Shown here: piece by piece, positions 1 through 9,107 of the stretch
How positions within the stretch are numbered: position 1 is the stretch's first letter
How the letters are laid out: each line of letters begins with the position of its first letter
Assembly: GCF_002844195.1 (NCBI RefSeq)
Contig: NZ_PEND01000012.1
Span: 1 to 64,000 of the forward strand
Origin: Halegenticoccus soli
GTDB lineage: Archaea > Halobacteriota > Halobacteria > Halobacteriales > Haloferacaceae
Direction: 5' to 3'
DNA: 64,000 nucleotides
The notes under the pieces: model-generated
What the model was told of the DNA's origin: nothing
What the model saw: the letters and a program-made list of their open reading frames with translations, nothing else
The model's database searches: none
Position numbers and translations under genes: made by a program

Positions 1-1614
1 CCCTTCCGACTGCGCCCGCTCCGCCTCGGTCCCGTCCAGGACGACCTCCCCCTGGAGCCCCGCTTCCGTCACGCCGGTGATCGCGATGGCGGCCGAACCG
101 TTGAGGTCGCCGAGCAGGTTGCTGTCGAGGCAGAACGGCGGACTCGCGCCGGGCAGAAACGGTCGAAGCTCCTTCACGTCGTAGGTCGTCGACAGCGATT
201 CGACCTTCCCGAGGTGGACAACGCACTCGTCCTGCTTCGACCGCACGCCGACGAGCAGCGGGTAGCGGCCTACCGACGCGGCCAGCCCCTTGATGGTCGT
301 GCCGAGCGAATCGGCGACCGTGACACCGTCGCGTCCGGCTCCCGGCTGCCGGATCTCCACGTTCCGGAGGGTGCTCTCGGGCCGACCGATCAGCTCGATC
401 GCCGCGGTGCCGGGCGCGCGCCCGACGATCCGCAGGTTCTCCGCCGAGACGGACCACTTCTCGGGCGGACGGGCGAGGCTGGGCGCGTAGAAGTTTCCCG
501 CCTTCGGCCGGCGCAGCTTGATTCCGTACGTCGGGGCGTCGATCCTGAGGGTCGTGTCGCGGATCGCCGTGCGGCCGTGTTCGCGGCCGACGACGATCCC
601 GCCCGAACTCGTCGTCCCGCCGAGGTCGGCGACGCGCACCTCGCAGTTCTCGATGAGAGTCTCGTCGCCCTCCTTCAGCCAGATGCCGCGCATGTTCGCC
701 ATCCCCGGTCGCGGGTCGTCGACGCGAACCAGGACGTCCTTGACGATCGCCCGCGTGCCGCCGTTGCCCCCGCCGACGCGGATCTGCGCGAGCCCGTTGT
801 TCGCGTACTCGCCGCCGACGACGCGGATCGGACCCCCGTGAGCCGAGGCGTACAGCCCCTGCGTCCCCCAACCCGCGATCCGGCAGTCGCGGAACGTGAG
901 CGACCCGGGGCGGTCGGTCGGGTGGACGAACACCGCCGTCCCGTCCGCCGCGCCGGCCGACATGTCGACGCTCTCCAGCGACAGGTGGGTGTCGGCCCCC
1001 GACACGCGCAGGACGAACGCGTGCGTCGTCGTCCCCGTCACGTCCTGTCGCCCCGCGACGACGACGTTCCGGACGACGTTTCGGCCGCCGTCGCAGAGGA
1101 GCTGCACCAGCCCGGCGGTTCGTCTCGCGGTGTTGTCGAGGACGAATCCCTCGAACTGAAACGAGCTGACGGCGTCGACGACGATCCAAGCGCCGGCGTA
1201 CCCCGGGGGGACTTCGAGCACCGCGCCGTCGCCGACCATCCCCACGTTCCTGTAGCCCTGTATCGTCCAGGATCCGTCGATTCGGTACCTCCCTTCGGGG
1301 AAGTACAGGAGCGTGTCGTCGGCGACGAGCGAGTCGAGCGTCCCGTTGATCGCCGCCTCGCCCGTCCGGTCGGCTCCGGCGGCCGCGACGTCGACGACGG
1401 CGTCGTAGCGGTCCGCGTACGGGATCGCTCCGTCGACCGGCTCCATCGCCGGGCCCGGACGCCCGTCTTCCCTGCGAGCGGCCGGCAGGTCGGACGCGCC
1501 TACCCGCCCCGGATCGCCGCCGCAACCGGCCAGGACGGCGCTTCCGAGCGCCGATCCGAGCGCTTTCAGGTACGGCCGCCTCCCCAGCCCCCGGTCGAAC
1601 CTCTCCTCGGACAC
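1..1614 (-). CDS. Secreted right-handed beta-helix (pectin-lyase-like) protein, partial
   Basis: The gene reads in from a GTG at 1614 and runs off the left edge, giving 538 codons. The N-terminus has a twin arginine (residues 12-13), a short hydrophobic stretch and an LAGC lipobox (Cys31), so it is probably a Tat-exported lipoprotein. The rest is a run of short beta-strand repeats with many Asn and Gly turns (for example FRDCRIAGWG, VVGGEYANNGL, IRDTTLRIDAPTYG), typical of parallel beta-helix proteins that bind or cleave polysaccharides. No catalytic residues can be assigned. The GTG start is supported by an ATAACAA motif whose first base lies 33 bases upstream. It diverges from the deacetylase-like gene at 1740. 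Role in surface polysaccharide handling is inferred. Confidence 0.75.
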   Translation of the reverse strand, partial: MSEERFDRGLGRRPYLKALGSALGSAVLAGCGGDPGRVGASDLPAARREDGRPGPAMEPVDGAIPYADRYDAVVDVAAAGADRTGEAAINGTLDSLVADDTLLYFPEGRYRIDGSWTIQGYRNVGMVGDGAVLEVPPGYAGAWIVVDAVSSFQFEGFVLDNTARRTAGLVQLLCDGGRNVVRNVVVAGRQDVTGTTTHAFVLRVSGADTHLSLESVDMSAGAADGTAVFVHPTDRPGSLTFRDCRIAGWGTQGLYASAHGGPIRVVGGEYANNGLAQIRVGGGNGGTRAIVKDVLVRVDDPRPGMANMRGIWLKEGDETLIENCEVRVADLGGTTSSGGIVVGREHGRTAIRDTTLRIDAPTYGIKLRRPKAGNFYAPSLARPPEKWSVSAENLRIVGRAPGTAAIELIGRPESTLRNVEIRQPGAGRDGVTVADSLGTTIKGLAASVGRYPLLVGVRSKQDECVVHLGKVESLSTTYDVKELRPFLPGASPPFCLDSNLLGDLNGSAAIAITGVTEAGLQGEVVLDGTEAERAQSEG

Positions 1615-1640
1615 GCGTTACTCTCCGTCCGTCCGCGGTT

Positions 1641-1647
1641 TTGTTAT
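1641..1647 (-). promoter_or_regulatory. ATAACAA promoter-position motif for the beta-helix gene
   Basis: CATAACAAAACC on the minus strand. Its first A (1647) is 33 bases before the GTG start at 1614. Confidence 0.6.
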
Positions 1648-1739
1648 GCTACGATTACCGGCGTCAACGCCGCCGTGTCGCTCGGTGCGTACTGTTAGCA
1701 CCCGCATTCCAAAGGCCGATGCCCGCCGACTCGTCCACA

Positions 1740-2438
1740 ATGGAGTTCACATTCGAGCGGTACGGCGCGCTCCTCGACGAGCTCACCTCCGCCGGTTACG
1801 CCTTCACCGGTTACGAACGGTCCCTCGCCGACGGCGAAGCGATCCTCCGACACGACGTCGACTGGTCGCCGGAGAAGGCGTGTCGGATGGCGGAGATAGA
1901 GGCCGACCGCGGCGTGACCGCGACGTACTTCGTCCTCGTCACGAGCCCGTTTTACAACGTCCACTTCGGGGAGATCCGCGACTGCCTCCACAGGATCGAG
2001 TCGCTCGGTCACACCGTCGCGCTCCACTTCAGTACGCACCAGTACTGGGACGCGGAGCCGCCCGGCGAGGAGCTCAGACGGCGGGTCGACGAGGAGCAGT
2101 CGGTCCTCGGCACCGTCACCCGCGAGATGGGCGACGCCGTCGCCTTTCACATCCCGCCGAGCTGGACGCTCGACCGCTCGTTCGACGGGATCACGAGCGC
2201 GTACGAGCCGCGATTTTTCAGCGAGATCGCCTACCGCGCCGACTCCGGCCAGCGCTGGCGCGACGAGCACCCGTTCGACGGGGGCATCCCGGACCGGCTG
2301 CAGCTCCTGACGCACCCCGGCCTGTGGGGCGAGACCGACGCCTCGTTCGAAGCGCGTCTGCGGGAGCAGGAGGGCCAGCGCTTCGACGCGACGCGCGAAT
2401 TCCTGGCCTCGGAGTTCCTCGGGGAAGGTAGCGCATAA
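1740..2438 (+). CDS. Polysaccharide deacetylase-like (NodB-fold) protein
   Basis: A 232-residue protein with the NodB-type signature ILRHDVDWSPEKA near the N-terminus, where the two Asp would bind metal, followed by a second His-containing strand (VALHFSTHQYW). Such enzymes remove N- or O-acetyl groups from glycans or handle cell-surface sugars. There is no signal peptide, so it probably acts in the cytoplasm. ATG 1740 (MEFTFERY) fits the fold best. An in-frame ATG at 1719 is also possible because a weak AT-rich element lies about 27 bases before it. It ends 30 bases before the next gene. Confidence 0.7.
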   Translation: MEFTFERYGALLDELTSAGYAFTGYERSLADGEAILRHDVDWSPEKACRMAEIEADRGVTATYFVLVTSPFYNVHFGEIRDCLHRIESLGHTVALHFSTHQYWDAEPPGEELRRRVDEEQSVLGTVTREMGDAVAFHIPPSWTLDRSFDGITSAYEPRFFSEIAYRADSGQRWRDEHPFDGGIPDRLQLLTHPGLWGETDASFEARLREQEGQRFDATREFLASEFLGEGSA

Positions 2439-2441
2439 CAA
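2435..2441 (+). promoter_or_regulatory. ATAACAA motif for the 2468 membrane protein gene
   Basis: CATAACAATA. Its first A is 33 bases before ATG 2468, and the motif overlaps the stop codon of the preceding gene. Confidence 0.6.
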
Positions 2442-2467
2442 TACTGCGAGGGACTCTCCCGCCATTC

Positions 2468-4306
2468 ATGCGCGTTTCCCGAGCGAGACGGCCCCCGTCG
2501 GACGCGACGGAGCTGGCGCTGGCAGGTGTATTGGCGGTCGGATTCTTCGCCCTCGCGGGCGCGACGCTGTTCGCCCACCGCGCGCCGGCCACCGGGTACG
2601 AACTATCGATCTACGCGGGAACGCCGACCGCGGTGTGGCTCGGCATCGGCGTCGCGATGGCGGTCGCGACGGTCGGGGCGTTCTTCTCGTCGCCCGGTCT
2701 GCTCCGCCGGTCCGCGCTCCTCCTCGGCGGCGGCGGCGTCACCGCGATCGTCGCCATGCCGCTGCTCCGCGGGTACGCCTTCGTCGGCGCGGGCGACTCG
2801 CTCAGCCACCTCGGGTGGGCGCGGTCCGTCGTCTCGAACGCCGTCAACCCGGCGAACCTGTTTTATCCCAGCGTCCACACGCTCGCCGCGGCGCTCAGCA
2901 TCGTCACCGGGAGCGAGCTCTCCCGGATGCTGCTTTTCGTCATCGTGTGCGCGATCGTGGCGTTTCTCGTGTTCGTCCCGCTCTTGCTCCGCGCGGTGAC
3001 CGACGACGACCGCGTCGTGGTGCTGGGCACCGTCTCGGCGTGGCTCCTGCTCCCGCTCAACCACGTCGCGGTTCACATGATGCCGCACCCGAGCACGCAG
3101 GCGATATTCGTCGCCGCGGTCCCCGTCTTCGCCCTCGTTCTGTACCTCAGGCGGGCCGACGACGGGTCCGGCGCCCTGTTCTCCTCGTACGGCGCGCTGT
3201 TGCTCCTTGCGAGCGCCGCCCTCGTCCTGTACCACCCGATGCAGGCGGTGAACCTGGTGCTGCTGTTCGGCGCCGTCTCGGCCGTCCAGTTTGCGGTCCG
3301 CCGCTGGGACGTCGACTCCGCCGTCGCGGAACACCGGTCGATGTTCGGACAGACGCTGGCCCTCGGCGCGATTCTCGCGGCCTGGCTCGTCCACCGCGAG
3401 CGCTTCCAGCGCGCCGTCGTCGGCGTCATCTTCGACCTGTTCGTGCCCGGCGGCGGGTCGTCGACGCAGGTCCAGCAGGTGACGCCCTCGCTGGCGGCGC
3501 TCGGCGGCAGCATCGAGACGCTCTTTTCGAAGCTGTTCCTCGTCGGCGCGCTGTACTTCGCGCTCGCCGCGGTGGCGCTCCTCCTGGCCTTCCTGGGCTC
3601 CGAGGACGAGTCCCCCGACGCCCGCGCGCTGACCGTCTACTTCGGCGCGGCGCTCGTCCCGCTTTTCGTCCTGTTCGGGCTCTACTTCCTGGGCTCGCCG
3701 ACGCTCGCGTTCCGCCAGCTCGGGTTCCTCTTCGTCGTCGTGACGCCGCTCGGGGCCCTCGGTTTCCGGCGACTCCTCGACGCCGTCGGCGGCGTCGCCA
3801 CGCCGGGCGTCGCCCGCGCCGCGGCGGTCGTCGTGCTCGTCTGTCTGCTCGCGCTGTCGCTCGTCGTCGTGTTCCCCTCGCCGTACATCCACAAGACCAC
3901 CCAGCACGTCTCCGAACAGCAGCTCGCCGGCTATCAGACGGCCTTCGAGCACCGCATGGGGGACACGCCGTACGCGGGGGTCGACAGCGGCACCGACAGG
4001 TACGCCGACGCGGTGTACGGCTTCGACGGTCAGCGCACGCTGGCCGGCCCGCCGACGAACACGGAGGTCGTCACGCCGGGTAACTTCTCGAACGCAACGG
4101 TCGCGCGCCAGTTCGACTCGGATCGCTACCTCGTGGTCACCCAGTCCGGCGTCGAGCGGGAGGCCACGCTCTACAAGGAACAGCGGTACTCCGTCGCCGG
4201 CTTCCAGTCGCTCGAAACCCAGCGCCGGCTCGACAAGGTGCAGTCGAACGACGAGTTCACCCTCTACTTCGTCGACGCGCGGGCGGGCGCTGAAAGCGGC
4301 GCATAA
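2468..4306 (+). CDS. Polytopic membrane protein, possible glycosyltransferase
   Basis: A 612-residue protein with a dozen or so predicted membrane helices across roughly residues 15-470, then a soluble C-terminal part of about 140 residues (from SPYIHKTTQHVSEQQ) that would face outside. This layout resembles GT-C-type glycosyltransferases and related uncharacterised haloarchaeal membrane proteins. The motif YAFVGAGDSLSHLGWARSV in the first large loop has acidic and polar residues, as in GT-C active sites, but I cannot assign a donor or acceptor. It lies between a deacetylase-like gene and a phosphodiesterase-superfamily gene. Function is inferred from context. Confidence 0.65.
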   Translation: MRVSRARRPPSDATELALAGVLAVGFFALAGATLFAHRAPATGYELSIYAGTPTAVWLGIGVAMAVATVGAFFSSPGLLRRSALLLGGGGVTAIVAMPLLRGYAFVGAGDSLSHLGWARSVVSNAVNPANLFYPSVHTLAAALSIVTGSELSRMLLFVIVCAIVAFLVFVPLLLRAVTDDDRVVVLGTVSAWLLLPLNHVAVHMMPHPSTQAIFVAAVPVFALVLYLRRADDGSGALFSSYGALLLLASAALVLYHPMQAVNLVLLFGAVSAVQFAVRRWDVDSAVAEHRSMFGQTLALGAILAAWLVHRERFQRAVVGVIFDLFVPGGGSSTQVQQVTPSLAALGGSIETLFSKLFLVGALYFALAAVALLLAFLGSEDESPDARALTVYFGAALVPLFVLFGLYFLGSPTLAFRQLGFLFVVVTPLGALGFRRLLDAVGGVATPGVARAAAVVVLVCLLALSLVVVFPSPYIHKTTQHVSEQQLAGYQTAFEHRMGDTPYAGVDSGTDRYADAVYGFDGQRTLAGPPTNTEVVTPGNFSNATVARQFDSDRYLVVTQSGVEREATLYKEQRYSVAGFQSLETQRRLDKVQSNDEFTLYFVDARAGAESGA

Positions 4307-4310
4307 CAAA
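4304..4310 (+). promoter_or_regulatory. ATAACAA motif for the 4343 gene
   Basis: CATAACAAAACC. Its first A is 39 bases before ATG 4343, and the motif overlaps the upstream stop codon. Confidence 0.55.
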
Positions 4311-4342
4311 ACCCTCGACAGTCGTCGGCTGCTGATAGCAGC

Positions 4343-5932
4343 ATGCAGTCGACCTCTACCGCAGACCGCGCGTTCGTGCTGGGATTCGACGGCGTCCCGT
4401 GGGACATGCTCCGGGGGTGGGCCGAGGACGGGTACCTCCCGAACTTCAACCGCCTGCTCTCGGAGGGGGCCGCGGGGCCGCTCGGGAGCACGCGACCCGC
4501 GTCGACCCCCCTGGCGTGGCCCTCCATCGCAACCGGCGTGTGGCCCGACAAACACGGCGTCTACGGGTTCCAGCGGCTCACCGCCGAGCACCGGCGCGAG
4601 CTCTACACGAGCGAGGACGTGTCGCGTCCGCCGCTGTGGGAGATGCTCTCGCCCGCGGTCGTGGGGAACGTCCCGCTGACCTACCCCGCGAGCGAGATCG
4701 ACGGGACGATGGTGACGGGGATGCTCACGCCGGAGTTCAACGAGCGGTTCACGTACCCCCCGTCGTTCCGCGAGACCGTCCGCGAGGAGATCCCCGGCTA
4801 CGTCACCGGCCTGTACTACGAGGAGTACCACGACCGCAAGGACGAGTTCCTCGACGCCCTCGAATCCATGGTCGAAAAGCACCGGAAGCTGCTGTCGCTT
4901 CTCATGCGCGAGGACGACTGGCGGCTGTTCTTCTTCGTGTTCACGGCCCCGGATCGGCTACAGCACCTCATCTGGGACGAGTCACAGCTCCGGGCGCACT
5001 ACCGCCTCCTCGACGCGATTCTCGGCGACGTGATGCGGTACGTCGAAGAGCGCGGGGCGACGCTGTACGTCGTCTCGGACCACGGGTTCGGCCCCATCGA
5101 CAAGCACGCCTGCGCGAACACGCTGCTCGAGGAGCACGGCCTGCTCGTCCGAAAGTCGGCGGGCGGCGGCACCCGCGGCGTGCTCGACCGGGCCGGGTTG
5201 ACGAAGGAGCGGTTCGTCCGCGCGTTCGACCAGTTCGATCTCGACCTCGGCGCCATCACGAAGCGGCTGCCCCGGGGCCTCGTCGACTCCGTCGCCGAGC
5301 AGGTGCCCGGGGACCACGCGCTCTACGACGTCGACTTCTCCCGGACCGCGGCGTTCGTCCACGGCGAGGGGCTCGTCTACGTCAACGACACCGAGCGCTT
5401 CGAGAACGGGGCGGTCGCGCCCGATCGGGTCCCGGGGCTCAGAAAGCGCATCGCGAGGGCGTTCGAGGAGTACGTCGACCCCGAGACCGGCGAGCCGGCG
5501 TTCGAGGTGTTCGACGGGCCGGAGACGTACCCGAACGATCCGGACGCGCCGGATCTGATCGTCGAGGGCAGACCGGGGTACGAGATCAAGGTCGGCCTGA
5601 CCGACCGGGTGTGCGTCCCGTCGGACGTCCTGGAGGCGTCTCACCGCCCCGAGGGGATCTTCCTCGCGTGGGGTCCGGACGTCGCGCCCGGCGTCGAACT
5701 CGACGGCGCGACCGTCGTCGACGTCGCGCCGACGGTGCTGCACGCGGCGGGCGAGCCGATCCCCGAGGACGCCGACGGTCGCGTGCTGACGGAGCTTTTC
5801 GGCCCGGACACCGGGCCCGCACGGGCATCGATCCGGACGGAAGCCTACCGGCGGTCGGCGGGGGGCGAATCTACGGGCGATGACTTCGAGGGCGTCGAGG
5901 ACCGGCTCCGCGGGCTCGGCTACATGGAATGA
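4343..5932 (+). CDS. Type I phosphodiesterase / alkaline-phosphatase-superfamily enzyme
   Basis: A 529-residue protein of the alkaline phosphatase superfamily. Visible metal or active-site segments are VLGFDGVPWD near residue 15, the nucleophile region STPLAWPSIATG (Thr or Ser nucleophile), and VVSDHGFGPID near residue 245. There is no signal peptide, which suggests cytoplasmic hydrolysis or transfer of a phosphodiester, pyrophosphate or sulfate on a nucleotide-sugar or lipid-linked intermediate. It resembles the enzyme encoded at 18085-19713. The C-terminal LGYME ending is like the LGYL/LGYLD endings of the two other superfamily members in the window. Substrate unknown. Confidence 0.8.
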   Translation: MQSTSTADRAFVLGFDGVPWDMLRGWAEDGYLPNFNRLLSEGAAGPLGSTRPASTPLAWPSIATGVWPDKHGVYGFQRLTAEHRRELYTSEDVSRPPLWEMLSPAVVGNVPLTYPASEIDGTMVTGMLTPEFNERFTYPPSFRETVREEIPGYVTGLYYEEYHDRKDEFLDALESMVEKHRKLLSLLMREDDWRLFFFVFTAPDRLQHLIWDESQLRAHYRLLDAILGDVMRYVEERGATLYVVSDHGFGPIDKHACANTLLEEHGLLVRKSAGGGTRGVLDRAGLTKERFVRAFDQFDLDLGAITKRLPRGLVDSVAEQVPGDHALYDVDFSRTAAFVHGEGLVYVNDTERFENGAVAPDRVPGLRKRIARAFEEYVDPETGEPAFEVFDGPETYPNDPDAPDLIVEGRPGYEIKVGLTDRVCVPSDVLEASHRPEGIFLAWGPDVAPGVELDGATVVDVAPTVLHAAGEPIPEDADGRVLTELFGPDTGPARASIRTEAYRRSAGGESTGDDFEGVEDRLRGLGYME

Positions 5933-6026
5933 GCCGGACCGCGGACGACCCCGGGCGGCCGGAGCGCGGACGGAAGCGCCCCGGACGAACCGTCACACGG
6001 ACGGTCGGCGAACGGGGAGGGGACTG

Positions 6027-7220
6027 ATGTACGTCCACCACGCCCCGTACTTCCGGCCGACGTGGTTCAGCGCGCGGGAGGTCGGCATCCCCGAGTGGCT
6101 GACCGACGGGCGGTGGGTTCCGCCGGGAGAATTCGGTTTGTACACGCACGCGCGCACGGGACTCGCGGCGGCGCTCTCCGACCGCGGCGTCGGCGACGGC
6201 GTCGCCCTGGTCCCGTCGTACGCGCCGCCGTCGGTCGTCGGACTGCTCCACCGCGAGTTCGGCCTCCGCGTCGAGTACTTCCCCGTGCGCGGGGACCTGA
6301 CGGTGCCGACGGACGCGGCCGTCGATCTGATCCGCCGTCGGGAGCCGGCGGTCGTCGTGCTCATCCACTACCTCGGGTTCGAGACGGGCGACGTCGACGA
6401 CGTCGCCGCCGCGGCCGACGCGGTCGGTGCCGTCCTCGTCGAGGACTGCGCGCGCGGGCTGTTCAGCCGCCGCGCGGACGGCTCCCTGCTCGGATCGGTC
6501 GGCGACGTCGCCACGTTCAGCCTCCGGAAGACGCTTCCCGTGCCGAACGGCGGACTCGTCGTCGCGCCGGGAACGCGCCTGCCGTCGCCGGACGCGGAGG
6601 CGCGCGAGGCGTCCGCCCTCGTTCGATCGCTGTTCGTCGCGGCGCAGGAACGCCTCGACTCGCCCGCGCCGTCGATCCCCCTGCGGAAGCCGATCGCCGC
6701 GACGACGAAGCACGCGACCGCGCTCTGGCAGCTGACGAGCACTTCGCGGACGGGGGCGGGTCCGGGCCCGGCGAGCCGCGCCGATTCGACGGCGGACCAC
6801 CGCGTCCCGGCGAGGCGACCGGGGCGCGTCTCGCGCCTCGGGCTGCTCCGCTGTCGCCCGGCGGAGATCGTCGCGGCCCGGCGGGCGCGCTACCGCGACC
6901 TCCGCGAGCGGCTCGAATCGCTCGACTGTCTCTCCGTCCTCACCCCGCCGCTCGCCGACGGCACCTGCCCGTACGGCGTCGGGGTCCGCCCCCTCGGAGC
7001 CGTCTCCGCCGACGCGCTCTGGACCGCGCTCAGGGAGCGCGGCCTGCCCGCCGAGATGCTCGGCTGGGCCCTCGGACCGGACGTTCCGCGCCCGGACTGC
7101 CTGGGCGCTGCCGCGCTCCGGCGATCCCTGCTGGTGTTGCCGACGCACCAGCAGCTTCCGCCCGCGTCGGCCCCGCGGACGGCCGAGGCGATCCGCCGAA
7201 TCGTCGCCGAACGGCGCTGA
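6027..7220 (+). CDS. DegT/DnrJ/EryC1-like PLP-fold protein
   Basis: A 397-residue protein matching the DegT/DnrJ/EryC1 sugar aminotransferase fold. FSLRKTLPVPNGG carries the expected PLP lysine (Lys168), and VLVEDCARG contains the acidic residue that contacts the PLP ring nitrogen. The segment after the lysine differs from the usual NLTTGEGG, so it may be a divergent aminotransferase or a dehydratase-like member. ATG 6027 is preceded by the purine-rich ribosome site GGGAGGGG and gives the natural N-terminus. Longer in-frame openings upstream are probably non-coding. The gene lies between a phosphodiesterase and an asparagine-synthetase-like gene. Confidence 0.75.
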   Translation: MYVHHAPYFRPTWFSAREVGIPEWLTDGRWVPPGEFGLYTHARTGLAAALSDRGVGDGVALVPSYAPPSVVGLLHREFGLRVEYFPVRGDLTVPTDAAVDLIRRREPAVVVLIHYLGFETGDVDDVAAAADAVGAVLVEDCARGLFSRRADGSLLGSVGDVATFSLRKTLPVPNGGLVVAPGTRLPSPDAEAREASALVRSLFVAAQERLDSPAPSIPLRKPIAATTKHATALWQLTSTSRTGAGPGPASRADSTADHRVPARRPGRVSRLGLLRCRPAEIVAARRARYRDLRERLESLDCLSVLTPPLADGTCPYGVGVRPLGAVSADALWTALRERGLPAEMLGWALGPDVPRPDCLGAAALRRSLLVLPTHQQLPPASAPRTAEAIRRIVAERR

Positions 7221-7259
7221 GCGGCGCGGAAGGGACCGGGTACGGTCGGAAGGGGCTGA

Positions 7260-7266
7260 ATAACAA
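7260..7266 (+). promoter_or_regulatory. ATAACAATGG motif deciding the start of the 7296 gene
   Basis: The motif reads ATAACAATGGC. The ATG at 7266 is part of the motif, so the true start is the in-frame ATG at 7296, 36 bases after the first A. Confidence 0.6.
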
Positions 7267-7295
7267 TGGCTCGACGGGACGAGTTCGACGGTAAG

Positions 7296-9107
7296 ATGCC
7301 CGGAATCGCTGGGAGTTCATCGGACGACGGCGACGTTTCCGCCATGCTGGAGTCGCTGACGCACGAGCCGTGGTACGAGACGGAGCGAGTTTCGGTCGGA
7401 GACGCCGGACTCGGCCTGGCTCACCACGGCGAGCGGGACGCCGCGAGCGACCTGTGGTGGGAGGGCGATGGGATCGTCGGCGTCCTCCACGGCATCGTCT
7501 CCTCGGCCCCCCGATCGATATCGGACCCGGGGGAGTTCTTCGCCGCGGTGCTCGATCGCCCCGCCGACGCGCTCGCGGAGATCGACGGCCTCTTCAGCCT
7601 CGCCTGCGCGGACCGATCGGGGCGGATCGTTCTCGCGACCGACAAGCTCGGAACCCGGCCGTGTTACTACCGCGACGTGGACGGCCGATCCGGCGCGCCC
7701 TTCTCCTTCTCGTCCGAGCTGTCGGCGCTCGCTCCGCGCCTCGACGACCCCGAGCTCGATCCGCGGGCGCTGAGCGACATGGTCTTCCTCGGGTACCCCT
7801 GGGGCGAGACGACGCTGCTCGCGGGCGTGTCGGAGCTCCGACCGGCGCGAGTGCTGACGCACGAGAACGGCGAGACGACTGTCGAACGGTACTGGCGGCC
7901 GGCGTTCGGCGACGGAACCGGCGACGAGGACGAGTACCCGCGGCGGCTCCTGCGGGCGTACCGTAACTCGGTCCGCGAGGCGGCGGCCACGGTCGACGGT
8001 CGGACCGGCCTCTGGCTCTCCGGCGGCCTCGACAGCCGGATGATGGCGTCCGCCCTCCGCGACGAGTTCGACTCGTTCCTGACCATGACGTACGACATCC
8101 CCGGCGAGGACGAGTCCGGACCGGCGCGCCGCGTCGCGGAGACCCTCGGCGTCGAGAACGAGCGGATCGAACTCGGCCCGCCGTCCGCGTTCACGAACGT
8201 CCTGGACAGGGCGATCCGGCTGACCGACGGGATGCTCGCCTGGTCGTATCTGATCAACACCGCCTACATGCTCGACGGCCGCCTGCGCGGCGCGGCGGAC
8301 GTCGTCTTCGAGGCCGCGCCGCAGGAGATCTACCTGGGCGAGGATCTCTGGTCGCACCGCCGGCGGACGATCCGCCGGGGGGACGTCGCCGGCGCGCTGG
8401 CCGGGAGACACGCGGCGGTCGACGCCGACGCGGCCGCCGCCGTGGTGAACGGCGCGGTCGATCCGATGGACTCGATCCGCGAGGAGGTCGCGATCAACGC
8501 GGGGCCGACCCGGGAGGCGACCTTCCGCGACGTCGTCTGGCAGCGGGCGGCCTACTCGCACTTCCGCAGCAGCCGGATTCCGCGCAGTCAGGTCGGAACC
8601 AGGGTGCCCTTCGCGGCCAGCGGGTTCCTCGATCTGGCCGCGGATCGGCCGCCGCGGTACCACAAGCAGACCGTGCCGTACACCGGCGGGCGGGTCTCCC
8701 TCGCGACGACGCGGCTGAAGCTCGAAATGACGCGGATGATGAGCGGCGGCCTCGATCGGATTCCGTACCAGCGGACGGGGTTCCCGCCGACCGCCCCGCA
8801 GTGGCTTCACACCGTCGGGATGGCGGGCAAACGCATCCGCAAGCGGCTGCGCGGACCGAAGCTGTACGCCGAGTGGTACCGGACGGACCCGACGCTGCGG
8901 GCGTACCTCGACGGTCTCCTCGACGACGCGGCCGACCGGTCGCACTTCGACGCGGGGGAGATCGAGCGGCTCCGGTCGGAGCACCTGGACGGCGCGCACA
9001 ACCACATCAAGACCATCGCCGCGATCACGTCGGTCGAACGGTGGACCCAACAGCACCTCGGTCGGACGGCGGAGGTGGCGGCGCCCCCGTTGACCGGTTC
9101 GTCATGA
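7296..9107 (+). CDS. Asparagine-synthetase-like protein without the glutaminase Cys
   Basis: A 603-residue protein with an N-terminal Ntn/GATase-II-like half and a C-terminal ATP-pyrophosphatase half whose PP-loop is LSGGLDSRMM near residue 245. Active glutamine amidotransferases of this family begin Met-Cys-Gly. Here the N-terminus is MPGIAG, so the catalytic Cys is replaced by Pro and glutamine hydrolysis is not expected. It would adenylate a carboxylate and couple it to an amine or ammonia. The start at 7296 was chosen because the upstream ATG lies within the promoter motif. The stop overlaps the next gene's ATG (ATGA), implying coupled translation with the formyltransferase. Amidation of a uronic acid or an aminoacyl group is inferred. 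Confidence 0.8.
   Translation: MPGIAGSSSDDGDVSAMLESLTHEPWYETERVSVGDAGLGLAHHGERDAASDLWWEGDGIVGVLHGIVSSAPRSISDPGEFFAAVLDRPADALAEIDGLFSLACADRSGRIVLATDKLGTRPCYYRDVDGRSGAPFSFSSELSALAPRLDDPELDPRALSDMVFLGYPWGETTLLAGVSELRPARVLTHENGETTVERYWRPAFGDGTGDEDEYPRRLLRAYRNSVREAAATVDGRTGLWLSGGLDSRMMASALRDEFDSFLTMTYDIPGEDESGPARRVAETLGVENERIELGPPSAFTNVLDRAIRLTDGMLAWSYLINTAYMLDGRLRGAADVVFEAAPQEIYLGEDLWSHRRRTIRRGDVAGALAGRHAAVDADAAAAVVNGAVDPMDSIREEVAINAGPTREATFRDVVWQRAAYSHFRSSRIPRSQVGTRVPFAASGFLDLAADRPPRYHKQTVPYTGGRVSLATTRLKLEMTRMMSGGLDRIPYQRTGFPPTAPQWLHTVGMAGKRIRKRLRGPKLYAEWYRTDPTLRAYLDGLLDDAADRSHFDAGEIERLRSEHLDGAHNHIKTIAAITSVERWTQQHLGRTAEVAAPPLTGSS

Noticed and set aside
214-1698. Long plus-strand open frame of 494 residues
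   Set aside because: It is the antisense shadow of the beta-helix gene; translation is Arg/Asp/Val-rich without motifs, while the minus strand gives a Tat signal and beta-helix repeats.
2603-4882. 759-residue minus-strand open frame
   Set aside because: Antisense to the membrane protein and phosphodiesterase genes; charged, motif-free translation typical of G+C-rich shadows.
7266-7295. ATG at 7266 as start of the asparagine-synthetase-like gene
   Set aside because: This ATG is inside the ATAACAATGG motif that recurs upstream of other genes; ATG 7296 gives the MPG start seen in the paralogue.
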